Shown piece after piece: positions 55,783 through 64,000 of a DNA stretch of 64,000 nucleotides. The DNA comes from Mangifera indica. Its lineage: Eukaryota > Streptophyta > Magnoliopsida > Sapindales > Anacardiaceae. The translations under genes were made by a program, and so were the position numbers. The notes beneath the pieces were generated by a model that saw only the letters and a list, made by a program, of their open reading frames with translations, did no database searches and was not told the DNA's origin. The DNA lies in NCBI RefSeq assembly GCF_011075055.1, contig NC_058141.1:15075639-15139638 (forward strand), read 5' to 3'. Each line of letters begins with the position of its first letter. The first letter of the stretch is position 1.

Positions 55783-56436
55783 TCCGATTCAGAGTTATCA
55801 ACAATAATGGCTGTATTTTCTATTTATTTTTTATCTTCATGGCCTTGACTGATTAAGCTAGTTACAGCTTAGCTCTGTCCTGGCCGTTCCCAGCTGTCAT
55901 ACTCACAACTTGGGGGAGGACAGCAACAGTAAATATGTAAGCCCATCTAACAAGGCAGTTCCAATTATTTGTTTGCTCAGATTGTGAAACTTCCTTTGTA
56001 GATGGTGCATTAATGTCGCCACAGCCACAATTTCTGTCTCTCTCTGTTTTTTTTTTTTTTAAGTTTCGCCAAAAATATTGCCACAGTTTCGGTAACAGAC
56101 ATATAGTTAATTTTTCAGGGCTCGTGATTCAGAAATTCTTCAATCGCATGTTTTCACTGTTCAAAATTAAAAGAATTCTGACATTTAAATTTATTTTATA
56201 GAACTCTCAAACTTTGTAGTCCATACGTTCTTCAAAAATACAAAAATCCAGGGAGGAAGGTGATATAAATTATCTTTACCAATTCAACGTTTAAGAGTGA
56301 ACAACGATGCGTATTATTATATGGCGGTAGAGGCGGAAAGACTTGTTTAAACAAATGGTTGAATATTCACAACTCTTCAATGACACAGCAAATCAAAATT
56401 AATGTGACCGGCCAACTCCAACTCAATCTTCGTATT

Positions 56437-56480
56437 GGGAAGGCTTGGCAATATTCGTATTCGTATTGCGAAGCCTTCCC
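56437..56480. repeat. 44-nt interrupted palindrome
   Basis: GGGAAGGCTT and AAGCCTTCCC are exact complements. Further in, CAATA pairs with TATTG, leaving a loop of about ten bases. Confidence 0.7.
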
Positions 56481-56491
56481 ACTATTCGTAC

Positions 56492-56987
56492 TCAAATGGT
56501 CTTGGACTAATAAGTGCAAGCACTTGTCTTGAAACTAATAAGTTCATTATGTTGTAACTCTAATATGATTGGTTTTAACTTATTCCGAATGAGCCAATCA
56601 CCATGGATCTGCTCCCCTTACGTTCCCAACGAAAGCCTATCAAAATTTCTCCAACGTAATAATCAAGTCCCCAGAAATATTAGCTTGTATCTGCACATTC
56701 TAATGCTACCTTGGAATGAATTTTACCCACTTCGATTTGTCGATTAAAGCTTTTGCAAATTGCTACAGTCGCATCCAGCATTGGCAGCAAACGATTAAGT
56801 CAAGAAACATTTGGCAATCCACTTCGATTGATTCTTCAACATTTTACTTCATTAGTTAGTATGCAAAGAAAATATATCTTCGATAGCCTCAATACTGAGT
56901 TCATTTCCAGACTTTAATTTAAACCTGTCTGTCATCAAGTTAAAGACAAGTGCTTGCACTTATTAGTCCAAGACTTTGACCATTTGA
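56492..56987. mobile_element. Small TIR element (MITE-like)
   Basis: TCAAATGGTC followed by TCTTGGACTAATAAGTGCAA at about 56492-56530 is repeated as a near-exact complement at 56943-56987, with four extra bases. The 410 bases between encode nothing recognised. The outer ends and target duplication are not resolved. Confidence 0.55.
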
Positions 56988-57505
56988 CCCGGAAAAGGCC
57001 CCTATAATTACAGTTTATAACATACCCAACGAAATTATAGCACAATCAACATTTGATATCAGAGTGACTTCTACTAGAGATCAATGGATTCAAGCTATAA
57101 GCAAAATTGGATGTTATTGCTCAAGAGAGAAAATTGTCATTTGACTAAATAATTATTGCACTATTAGTCATTGCCTGAATGCAGTGCCATCTCCAGCATC
57201 CTGTGGATTTCCATCATCAATCTTCTTCTTGAATCAACACTAATGAGGTAGAGTGACAACCAGTTACGAAAGAAGCTCAGGTTAGTTGATCAAGTGCAGT
57301 CCTCAGCTTCTGCTTTTCCACATACGCCACAGAGTTGAAAAAAAATGACAGAAATTACGAACCAGTAGACAGGCTCATCAATGAATTGAATTATGGCAAC
57401 TGCATAAGGTAGAGCAATGAGGGGTGCAAATTGTAGGCCTTAAACACAGGTTCTGACTAATAGTTACATTTGTTCATCAGGAAGGCAACCATACCTACAA
57501 ATTTC

Positions 57506-60193
57506 TTATGAATGTGGTGGATCTTTCACGCACTGCATGGCATCCAGCAGTAGACTGTGACTAATTGGCTTCAACCCTCTCCTAAACCATTGCTTCACTA
57601 GAAACACTTCAAGTTTCCTCACCTGTAACATTCATTTTTTTATTATCATCAATCAAAATATTCAAAAGAAGTAACAAAAAAATCTATGCATAAACTGCCC
57701 ACAAAGAAAAGCGCAGACTTATAGAGAAGCAACTCTTAGGCAACAACACACTCTGGTTTTGCCCAAATTTTTGCTGATTCTTTCTGTGGTTTGATGATTG
57801 TTTTCACAAACAAAACACTCTTGCTTTCCATCTAAATACTAGAATGTCATTTCACCACTTAGTTGGTTCGTTTCACTTTACAAAATACTTCAAAGAGAAC
57901 TCGCTTAGCTCACTATAACTGCGTTGCATGTTACCTTGATTTTATTAAACAAAATTTCTCCTTTTGTTTATTATGTTACCCTGCTTTAGAAATTTGCATT
58001 GGAAATTAACTCCGGTCCATTTTGACTTCCCAGGTGAACCTGAAAGATGATTAAACTTCTACCTACATGTATCTTCTTCATGGAATGCCACTCTTGAACC
58101 TAGACTTTTACACAAAAATGATGATTAAATGCCATCTATAGTGTTTGTGTGCATTTTTCAAATATAACACCTACCATTATTGAATTTCCTGTAACATCTT
58201 CCGGCTAGAAGGATGTCTTTAACACACATAGCAATATAAAATACACCAACAGTCATTTGCAAAACAAGGAAAATGTTGGAAACAATAAAAATTCGAAAAG
58301 CAAAAGAACAACTAATGATCAAGAATCAGAAGGGACAATGAGGGCTTGCTACACTGCCCACTGACAGCAGAACAGGTGATGGACAGAATATGTAGGATGA
58401 AATAATAACTGTTTCTCCAAAAAGAATAGGAATATGTAGAAGCTAATTTCAATGATTTGGGTAATCTAAACCAAACAGCGAAAACCGGCAACAGCAAACA
58501 GAAAGTTGAGACTATAAGACAGTCACAACAACACTATAACTGACAGATTTTGGCCAGAGTCATCAACCCATTTTGAATTCATTACTAAATTTTAAAAATC
58601 CATTACAAAAAGCATAGATGTTAAACTGAAGGATCTGATGAAGATTGTTTACAGAAGATATGATCTTGCCAGAGAATAGAGAGCCAAGGACCCAGCAATT
58701 TGCACAATTGATGTATAACCTCTTATTATTGACCTATTTTGGAATCAAGAAATGAAAACCAACCTGTCTAACAATGAATGGCTCCTCGGAAAGACTTAAT
58801 GGTTCAGTCAATATAGTCAGAAATCCATTCCGATTCCCATAAACTATATCTGTGAAAGGCCGATCACCCACCTGCCACAATCAATATTATGCTAATCATA
58901 ATTGAAGTTAAAACGACAGAAAAGAAAATACATAATGTGAAGTACTATACTAATTCTATGTATTTTTACCATGATAAGTTGAGAAGATTTACAGCCAAAG
59001 TGTTTCTCAACCTCCTCAGCAGTTCCAGCAGGTTTCTTCACCCCTGAAAACATAACATATTGTTCTTCACATCAATACTTGATAAACAAAATACCTTTGC
59101 CATAATCTGGAATTTATACAATTGACTAACCACATTCAGTATATAATTACTCTAAAATCGAGTTAAAAGTTATTATACATGCTAGATAAATAATTCTAAC
59201 ATTAATTTAGAAGCTATTAAACACTAGACAGGTTACTCTAACATCAAGTTAGATGGATATTAAACAAGCGAGACAAATAACACTAACATCAAGTTAGAAC
59301 CTATCAAACATCCAGAAAATACTTTGGTAATAAATTTATAGCTTAAACTAAGCATAATAATTTTAAAAAAAAAAACTTACTGTGCCTTATAACTTTAATC
59401 CCAATTTTTTCCTCAAGCTTCCTCGCTTTCGAACCATCATGGTCATACTCATACAGACCTAATAAATCAAAACCAAAATACAAATTATCAAAAAAGAGAA
59501 AAGAGGAAGTACAACAGCAAATAGCAAATTTATAAAAGCCAAACAATTACCAGCAGAGTTACTGAACACCGCAATATCTTGACCGAACACCGACTTACAC
59601 CGTTCTATTGATGAACCAAGAGGACCCCAAAGTGTCAAAGAGTAAGGAGCAGTAATAGTATTATCTTTATCAAACACAACACCTTTAAAACCCCTCCTCT
59701 GCAGCTCCGCCCAATCAATGTACCTTATATCGGGCACAGAAACATGAGGAAGCACCAAGTGACGATCTTTAACCAAAACAACCGCTGAAGAAACAAGGCC
59801 TTCGACGTTAATTCTTTGGCCCAAAGCTGCTTTCACTTCCGCCCACCACATCTTTGTGAAAAGCGCAGGACACTTTTCGTCGCTATCCTCTTCTTGTTTT
59901 TGGTTTTGAGGTTCTGGGTTTTGGTTAGGGTCAGTGGAAGAGTAGAGTTGATCAAATAAAATGGGGATCTGATCTGAGTTTAGTTTCTTTTGATGCTCTT
60001 TGCTGCAGTTACTTGTGGTGGGGAGAGTTAAGGAAGAAATGTATTGAAAATTGATTTGAGTATTCGGGAATGAGAGAGAAGTGGGTTTTCTCCTCTTAAC
60101 TTTGAGATGGTGATGGTGATGATCAAAGTATAGAAAATGGTTGGGTATGGGATACCTGGACAAGGGAGGAGGAGCGACAGAGGTGGATTGCAT
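57506..60193 (-). CDS. PGPP1: Phosphatidylglycerophosphate phosphatase 1-like, HAD family
   Basis: Five exons on the minus strand, 60193-59551, 59458-59381, 59043-58970, 58871-58764 and 57622-57506, give 339 aa in a continuous frame. I start at MQSTSVAPPP; an in-frame ATG at 60232 would add 13 residues. The first 100 or so residues are Ser/Pro/Asn-rich and look like an organelle transit peptide. The HAD/PGP-phosphatase core follows: VVFDKDNT (nucleophile Asp in DxDxT), FSNSAG, GVKKPAGTAEE with the motif III Lys, and VGDRPFTDIVYGNRNG (motif IV). Family knowledge: it dephosphorylates phosphatidylglycerophosphate to phosphatidylglycerol, in plastids and/or mitochondria, which is needed for thylakoid lipid. 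Its start faces the L1-domain gene across a 570-bp divergent promoter. Confidence 0.9.
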
Positions 60194-60761
60194 TTCTTTA
60201 AATTTAGTGGTTTGCAGTTTTTTAATAACCAAAAGAATAGATTAAACAAGTGAATATTCCTCTGATGGTAAAAATAAAAATAAAAATAAACACCCCCTTT
60301 CTCTCATCAACTTTCATTCGATACAACTTATCAATTTTTTGTGATCTTCCAATTTTGACACTCTACTTGCAAGTACATGAAATATGGAGGCTTTTCTTTA
60401 AATTTGTTGGTTTTATTCTTATTTCTAACTTTCTTGGTATCATATCAGCCGTGAATTGTCAACGACTTCGTTGAGGCTGCCGGCAATGGTGGTGATGCAA
60501 GCTCGGAAGGAAACGACGTCGACATTTCTTTTGGTGAAGGTATAATATTTTTACTCGATCAAGTTTCCAAATTTAAAAATAAAAACGAGGCTTAAACCCA
60601 CTGAAACTAGCAGATAATAGATGTGGGCGGCCCAGCCCATCTCCATGATCTCCTACCAAAACCCTAAGCCCCCAAAACAGAGTCTCAAAAAACCCTAATA
60701 GAGCAGAGCCGAGAAGAAATTCATACTTGCCTCTTTCTTCTAGCAAGCGCCAGTAGCCACC
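60194..60761. promoter_or_regulatory. Divergent promoter with site II motifs and two telo-boxes
   Basis: The half next to the L1-domain gene holds GGCCCAGCCCA (60629-60639, overlapping site II elements) and AAACCCTAA at 60659-60667 and 60690-60698. These are hallmark elements of plant ribosomal and nucleolar protein genes. The left half serves the phosphatase gene and shows no clear motif. Confidence 0.6.
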
Positions 60762-62225
60762 ATGGTCACCACCCATCCAGCTCCTACGAGAGTGAGTTCA
60801 AAGACTGTAGAAACAGCTGTTAACGCGCTCTTAAAATGGAAAAACTCCAAATCCCAAACGAAGAAGCCCCAGCTTTTAGAGCAAGACGAATTCATCAACC
60901 TTATTCTAACTCTCAAGAAAATACCACAAAAATCTCGCACCAACCCTCACAAAATCCCTCTCCCGCACTCCTTAATCCGCCAAGAAGATGACAACCCACC
61001 GGAACTCTGCCTAATAATCGATGATCGTCCCAAGTCTACTCTCACTAAAGACGCTGCATTAAAGAAAATTAAAAACGACAACGTGCCCATCACCAAAGTC
61101 ATCAAGATTACCAAATTGAAGACTGATTATCGCCCGTTTGAGGCTAAGAGGAAGCTATGTGATTCGTATGATATGTTTTTTGCCGATAAAAGAGTCGTCC
61201 CACTCTTGCCTAAGTTGTTGGGGAAGCATTTTTACAAGAAAAAGAAGATTCCGGTTCCGGTGGATTTGAAGCATAAGAATTGGAAGGAGCAGATTGAGAA
61301 AGTTTGTGGGTCGGCTTTGTTGTATTTGAGGACGGGGACTTGTAGTGTATTGAAGGTAGGGAAGGTTTCAATGGGCACGAAGGAGATTGTGGAGAATGTG
61401 ATGGCTGCAATTAATGGAATTGTGGAGATTGTTCCTAGGAAGTGGGGGAATGTTAGGTCGTTTCATTTGAAACTGTTGGAGAGCTTGGCTTTGCCTGTTT
61501 ATCAGGTTGTGCCTGATACTAAGTTGAAGATTGAGGGAATCAAGGTTAGAGAAGAGGAAATTGTTAATGAGGAGGTGGAGAAAGAGAATGTTAAGGATGT
61601 TAATACTGATGGTTTTAAAAAGAAGTCGAAGAAGAAAGGGAGGATTCATGAGATTAGATATATGGATAGTAATATCCGGGAGGTGTTTGATGAGGATGAA
61701 TTGGGAAGTGATGATGGTAAAGGAGATATTGAGGAAACTGATGATGGTGAAGGAGATATTGGTGAAAGTGATCAAGGTGAGCATGTTAAAATAGGTGATG
61801 CTGAAATTTTGAGCAAGAAGAGGAAGAAGGGGGATAAAGGGAAAGCTGAGAAACTACCGAAGAAGGTAGCCAAGGTAAAGAAAGATGATAATAATAAGAA
61901 GATGACATTATTAAGTGATGATGATAAAGGAAATATTGAGGAAAGTGATGATGGTGAAGGAGATATTGGCGAAAGCTATGATGGTGAGCATATTAAAACA
62001 GATGGTGCTGAAATTTCGAGCAAGAAGAGGAAGGAGGGGGATAAAGGGAAAGCTGAGAAACTACTGAAGAAGGTAGCCAAGGTGAAGAAAGATGATAATA
62101 TTAAGAAGATGAAAAAAGTGGACGATGTCAAACAAAAGAAGAAAAACAAAGAAGGGTTGTCCTTGAAGAAAGGCAGGGAAGATTATAGTGGAAAAAAGGA
62201 GAAGAAGAGCCGGCCTGGGAAGTAG
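60762..62225 (+). CDS. Ribosomal L1 domain-containing protein (RSL1D1-like), nucleolar
   Basis: Intronless CDS of 487 aa; the context CCACCATGG fits the start. Residues about 15-265 form the L1p/L10e domain: VNALLKWKNSK, LCLIIDDRPKSTLTKDAA, LKTDYRPFEAKRKLCDSYDMF, FFADKRVVPLLPKLLGKHFY, PVPVDL and GTCSVLKVGKVSM. The rest is a highly charged tail of Lys-rich and Asp/Glu/Gly-rich blocks, with several basic nuclear/nucleolar signals (KKSKKKGR, SKKRKKGDKGK) and a Lys-rich end. Family knowledge: RSL1D1/Cic1-type proteins act in the nucleolus in large-subunit ribosome assembly. A 207-nt in-frame tandem duplication sits in the tail. The promoter elements fit ribosome-biogenesis control. Confidence 0.9.
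   Translation: MVTTHPAPTRVSSKTVETAVNALLKWKNSKSQTKKPQLLEQDEFINLILTLKKIPQKSRTNPHKIPLPHSLIRQEDDNPPELCLIIDDRPKSTLTKDAALKKIKNDNVPITKVIKITKLKTDYRPFEAKRKLCDSYDMFFADKRVVPLLPKLLGKHFYKKKKIPVPVDLKHKNWKEQIEKVCGSALLYLRTGTCSVLKVGKVSMGTKEIVENVMAAINGIVEIVPRKWGNVRSFHLKLLESLALPVYQVVPDTKLKIEGIKVREEEIVNEEVEKENVKDVNTDGFKKKSKKKGRIHEIRYMDSNIREVFDEDELGSDDGKGDIEETDDGEGDIGESDQGEHVKIGDAEILSKKRKKGDKGKAEKLPKKVAKVKKDDNNKKMTLLSDDDKGNIEESDDGEGDIGESYDGEHIKTDGAEISSKKRKEGDKGKAEKLLKKVAKVKKDDNIKKMKKVDDVKQKKKNKEGLSLKKGREDYSGKKEKKSRPGK
61707..62120 (+). repeat. In-frame 207-nt tandem duplication in the L1-domain gene
   Basis: Unit 1 is 61707-61913 and unit 2 is 61914-62120. Both translate to SDDGKGDIEE-like acidic sequence followed by SKKRK, GDKGKAEKL and KKVAKVKKDDN. 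Few substitutions separate them. Confidence 0.85.
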
Positions 62226-62937
62226 AAGGAAAGGAAAGCAAAGAAAGAGGCGGTACCATAATGATTTATGGTAGTTATCAAAGCTTGTGGGAGAGAATTC
62301 CTTGAATCATTCACTACAGGTTGGACTTACAGAAGAGCAAGAATGGTTGTCTGGACTTCTGTCAGATTTTGTTTAAATTTATAGAACGGTATTTTTGCTG
62401 TATTCCTTTTCATGATTTGATGAATATTGAAGATCTTGAAATTAGGCAGTCAGCAAAATTTTGTATCTTCATTATGAGAGCTACTGAATTTTATGTTTTA
62501 ATTTTGATGTAATTTTAGTTCTTTGTTTTGCTTTTTCGTTCAGAATTCCAGTATGGTCGCTGTTGGGAAACTCTTGTCCTTTTAAATCCTATTTCTGTTT
62601 GACACTATCTAAAATAGAATAAATGATGATTTTTTTAGTCTTGGAATCGTATGCATAGTCCTCCCAAGAACTAAGCTAATTTAGTTAATGAAATTAATGC
62701 AAGATTAGTTAGGCTAAATTTCTTATTGTTGCCGAGATGTGCTACTAATATTTCTGATGTCCTTTGGCCTTACAAATTTTGTATGATTAGGGAAAGGAGG
62801 AATATATTTCCCGTTGGCTTATCACGTTTCAGTTGGAACAGACCATTGTTTTATTGTGGAATGGTGGATCTACAGCACACGAGAAGTCACCTTTTGATAC
62901 ATTCCTAAAGACATGGCTATACTTTATTTGAAAAGCC
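62226..62937. other. 3' flank of the L1-domain gene
   Basis: Probable 3' UTR to about 62520, then spacer. Short ORFs here show no family resemblance. Confidence 0.4.
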
Positions 62938-63362
62938 CAATGGCTATTTTCCACCCAAACTTTGCTGAAATGACAGTTAGTCGCCTCTATCAACCTCTAC
63001 ACTCTCATCTTCATCTGTCCCCAAATTTGAAATATCGAACCCTCAAATAGCCCCCCAATCTTCATGTGTAAAGATGTGGAAGATATAAAAGATACATAGT
63101 CCTTACAGTTTGACTTCAGCACTATCAGGATTGCCATAAATAATTTTTTTGATGATAAGTTATTCATGGGTGATTCAAGAGTTGTGGTTTGTTAAAGTGG
63201 CTCTGCTAATCAATTAATAATTAACCATGACCCTCATGTTGAAAGAAGATGAAGTTTTGGTAGAAAGGGTGGAGAGACTTGCGAAGGTTGAGGGTGATTT
63301 GGTGTTTGTGTTTTGCTAGTATGATTAAGTTAATAGAGGTGTCCTTGGGTGAGTTGTTGCTG
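62938..63362. mobile_element. Degenerate Mutator-type MITE
   Basis: The left end GCCCAATGGCTATTTTCCAC resembles the end of the element at 52297. Near the right side GTTAATAGAGGTG and CCTTGGGTGAGTTGTTG mirror it weakly. There is no target duplication. Confidence 0.3.
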
Positions 63363-64000
63363 GTAGGAGAAGGAAAGAAAAGGGGGAAAGGGTCGTGTTA
63401 AGTATAGGGATCCGGAAGTGCAGCAGTTGACTAAATTCAGTGAGATAGAGATTTTGTTCCCTCTAAAATGGTGCTATGTCTATGTTAAAAATGATACCCA
63501 TGGAGTTTTTTGGGCATCTCATGTTACATTGCAATGCGCGCACTGTATTTGGAGGGTAAGAAACAATGGCATTTATTAGTACAAACAGAAATTGCGGCAA
63601 TGGATCAAGCGTCGTTTCTATTTATGCCCCATTCAAAATGTAGACGTTTGAAGCTCCTGCATTGTAGGTGCAGATGCATGGCAGAAGGTTCATAGATTTC
63701 GGCAGACAGTGATTGGGTTTCAGCAATGTTTCCTGTTGCTGTTGCAATGTGGAACAGGAATATTATAAAGGAAGACCATAATGATCAATCTTTTTCATGC
63801 TATCAAATAGCAAGTGTTATCTTCCTTTGGTGCTATAGTCTACTGAGTTCTGATGGTGTTCAGTATGCTTATTGATGTATGTCCCTGGTTGCAGTTGTAA
63901 TTTCCTTTAAAAAATTTTATATATTATTTATGTAAATATATAGTTAATTAATTATTAAGTTTATGTTTTTTATAAATTTTAAGTATGGAGTTGATGTAGT
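63363..64000. other. Unassigned sequence at the right edge
   Basis: Less AT-rich than most spacers until about 63880, with a 61-codon plus-strand ORF at 63510-63695 of no known family. It may belong to a gene that continues beyond the window. Confidence 0.3.

Larger units (their letters stand above)
55783..57505. other. Intergenic spacer with an inverted-repeat element
   Basis: No gene is supported. It holds a long hairpin (56437-56480) and a 500-bp inverted-repeat element (56492-56987). The part near 57505 is the 3' UTR of the minus-strand phosphatase gene. Confidence 0.45.

Noticed and set aside
60194..60232. Earlier ATG for the PGPP1-like gene
   Set aside because: The extra MVIKKLQTTKFKE is less like a transit peptide start than MQSTS; it remains possible.
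61368..61784. 138-codon minus-strand ORF opposite the L1-domain gene
   Set aside because: Antisense shadow of a purine-rich coding strand.
1..64000. CRISPR arrays, operons, bacterial terminators, rRNA or tRNA genes
   Set aside because: No regularly spaced repeats or rRNA/tRNA sequence was recognised, and the genes have plant introns; the hairpins are not in terminator context. A tRNA scan was not possible by eye.

Overview
The window is nuclear DNA of a flowering plant, almost certainly a core eudicot. It is AT-rich and has long intergenic stretches. The genes carry GT-AG introns, and the proteins belong to plant families: a C/D-class MADS-box factor, HVA22, protodermal factor, a GAUT galacturonosyltransferase and a rhamnose synthase-type dehydratase. 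There is no sign of organelle, bacterial or viral replicon DNA. All exon structures below were assembled by hand from splice signals, reading phase and remembered family sequences; none was checked against a database.

Layout. 1-7.2 kb: two minus-strand genes, an HMCES/SRAP abasic-site protein (eight coding exons, ending in a PCNA-binding-like motif) and HVA22-like protein f, separated by a Mutator-type MITE. 8.9-13.1 kb: a plus-strand, probably domesticated BED/hAT transposase gene (DAYSLEEPER/RICESLEEPER type). 13.1-19.6 kb: a long gene-free region holding a LINE relic and a TRIM retroelement with an intact 5-bp target duplication. 19.6-30.5 kb: an 11-kb SHATTERPROOF/PLENA-lineage MADS gene with a 6.3-kb intron after the MADS exon and an LTR element in the next large intron. 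31.5-37.9 kb: GAUT15 on the minus strand. 40.2-41.4 kb: a stand-alone UDP-glucose 4,6-dehydratase related to RHM but without its C-terminal half. 43.6-50.9 kb: two plus-strand genes, a MuDR-derived protein without a transposase core and a membrane-anchored alpha/beta hydrolase, whose 5' leaders look like copies of each other; a nest of TIR elements lies between them. 51.8-53.4 kb: another transposon nest. 53.6-54.6 kb: PDF1. 57.5-60.2 kb: a PGPP1-type phosphatase, divergent from a ribosomal-L1-domain nucleolar protein at 60.8-62.2 kb.

How the genes relate. They do not form an operon or one pathway. The main organising fact is probable synteny. From memory, HVA22F-SHP2-PDF1 are adjacent on Arabidopsis chromosome 2, while SHP1-GAUT15 and PGPP1 are neighbours on chromosome 3, and L1-domain genes lie near both. 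Here all of them sit on one segment, as expected of a locus that was not split by the crucifer genome duplication and later gene loss. The most notable individual observations are the truncated RHM gene, the MuDR-derived protein without a catalytic domain, the duplicated 5' leaders, the MADS stop codon interrupted by an intron, and several precisely bounded small transposons.
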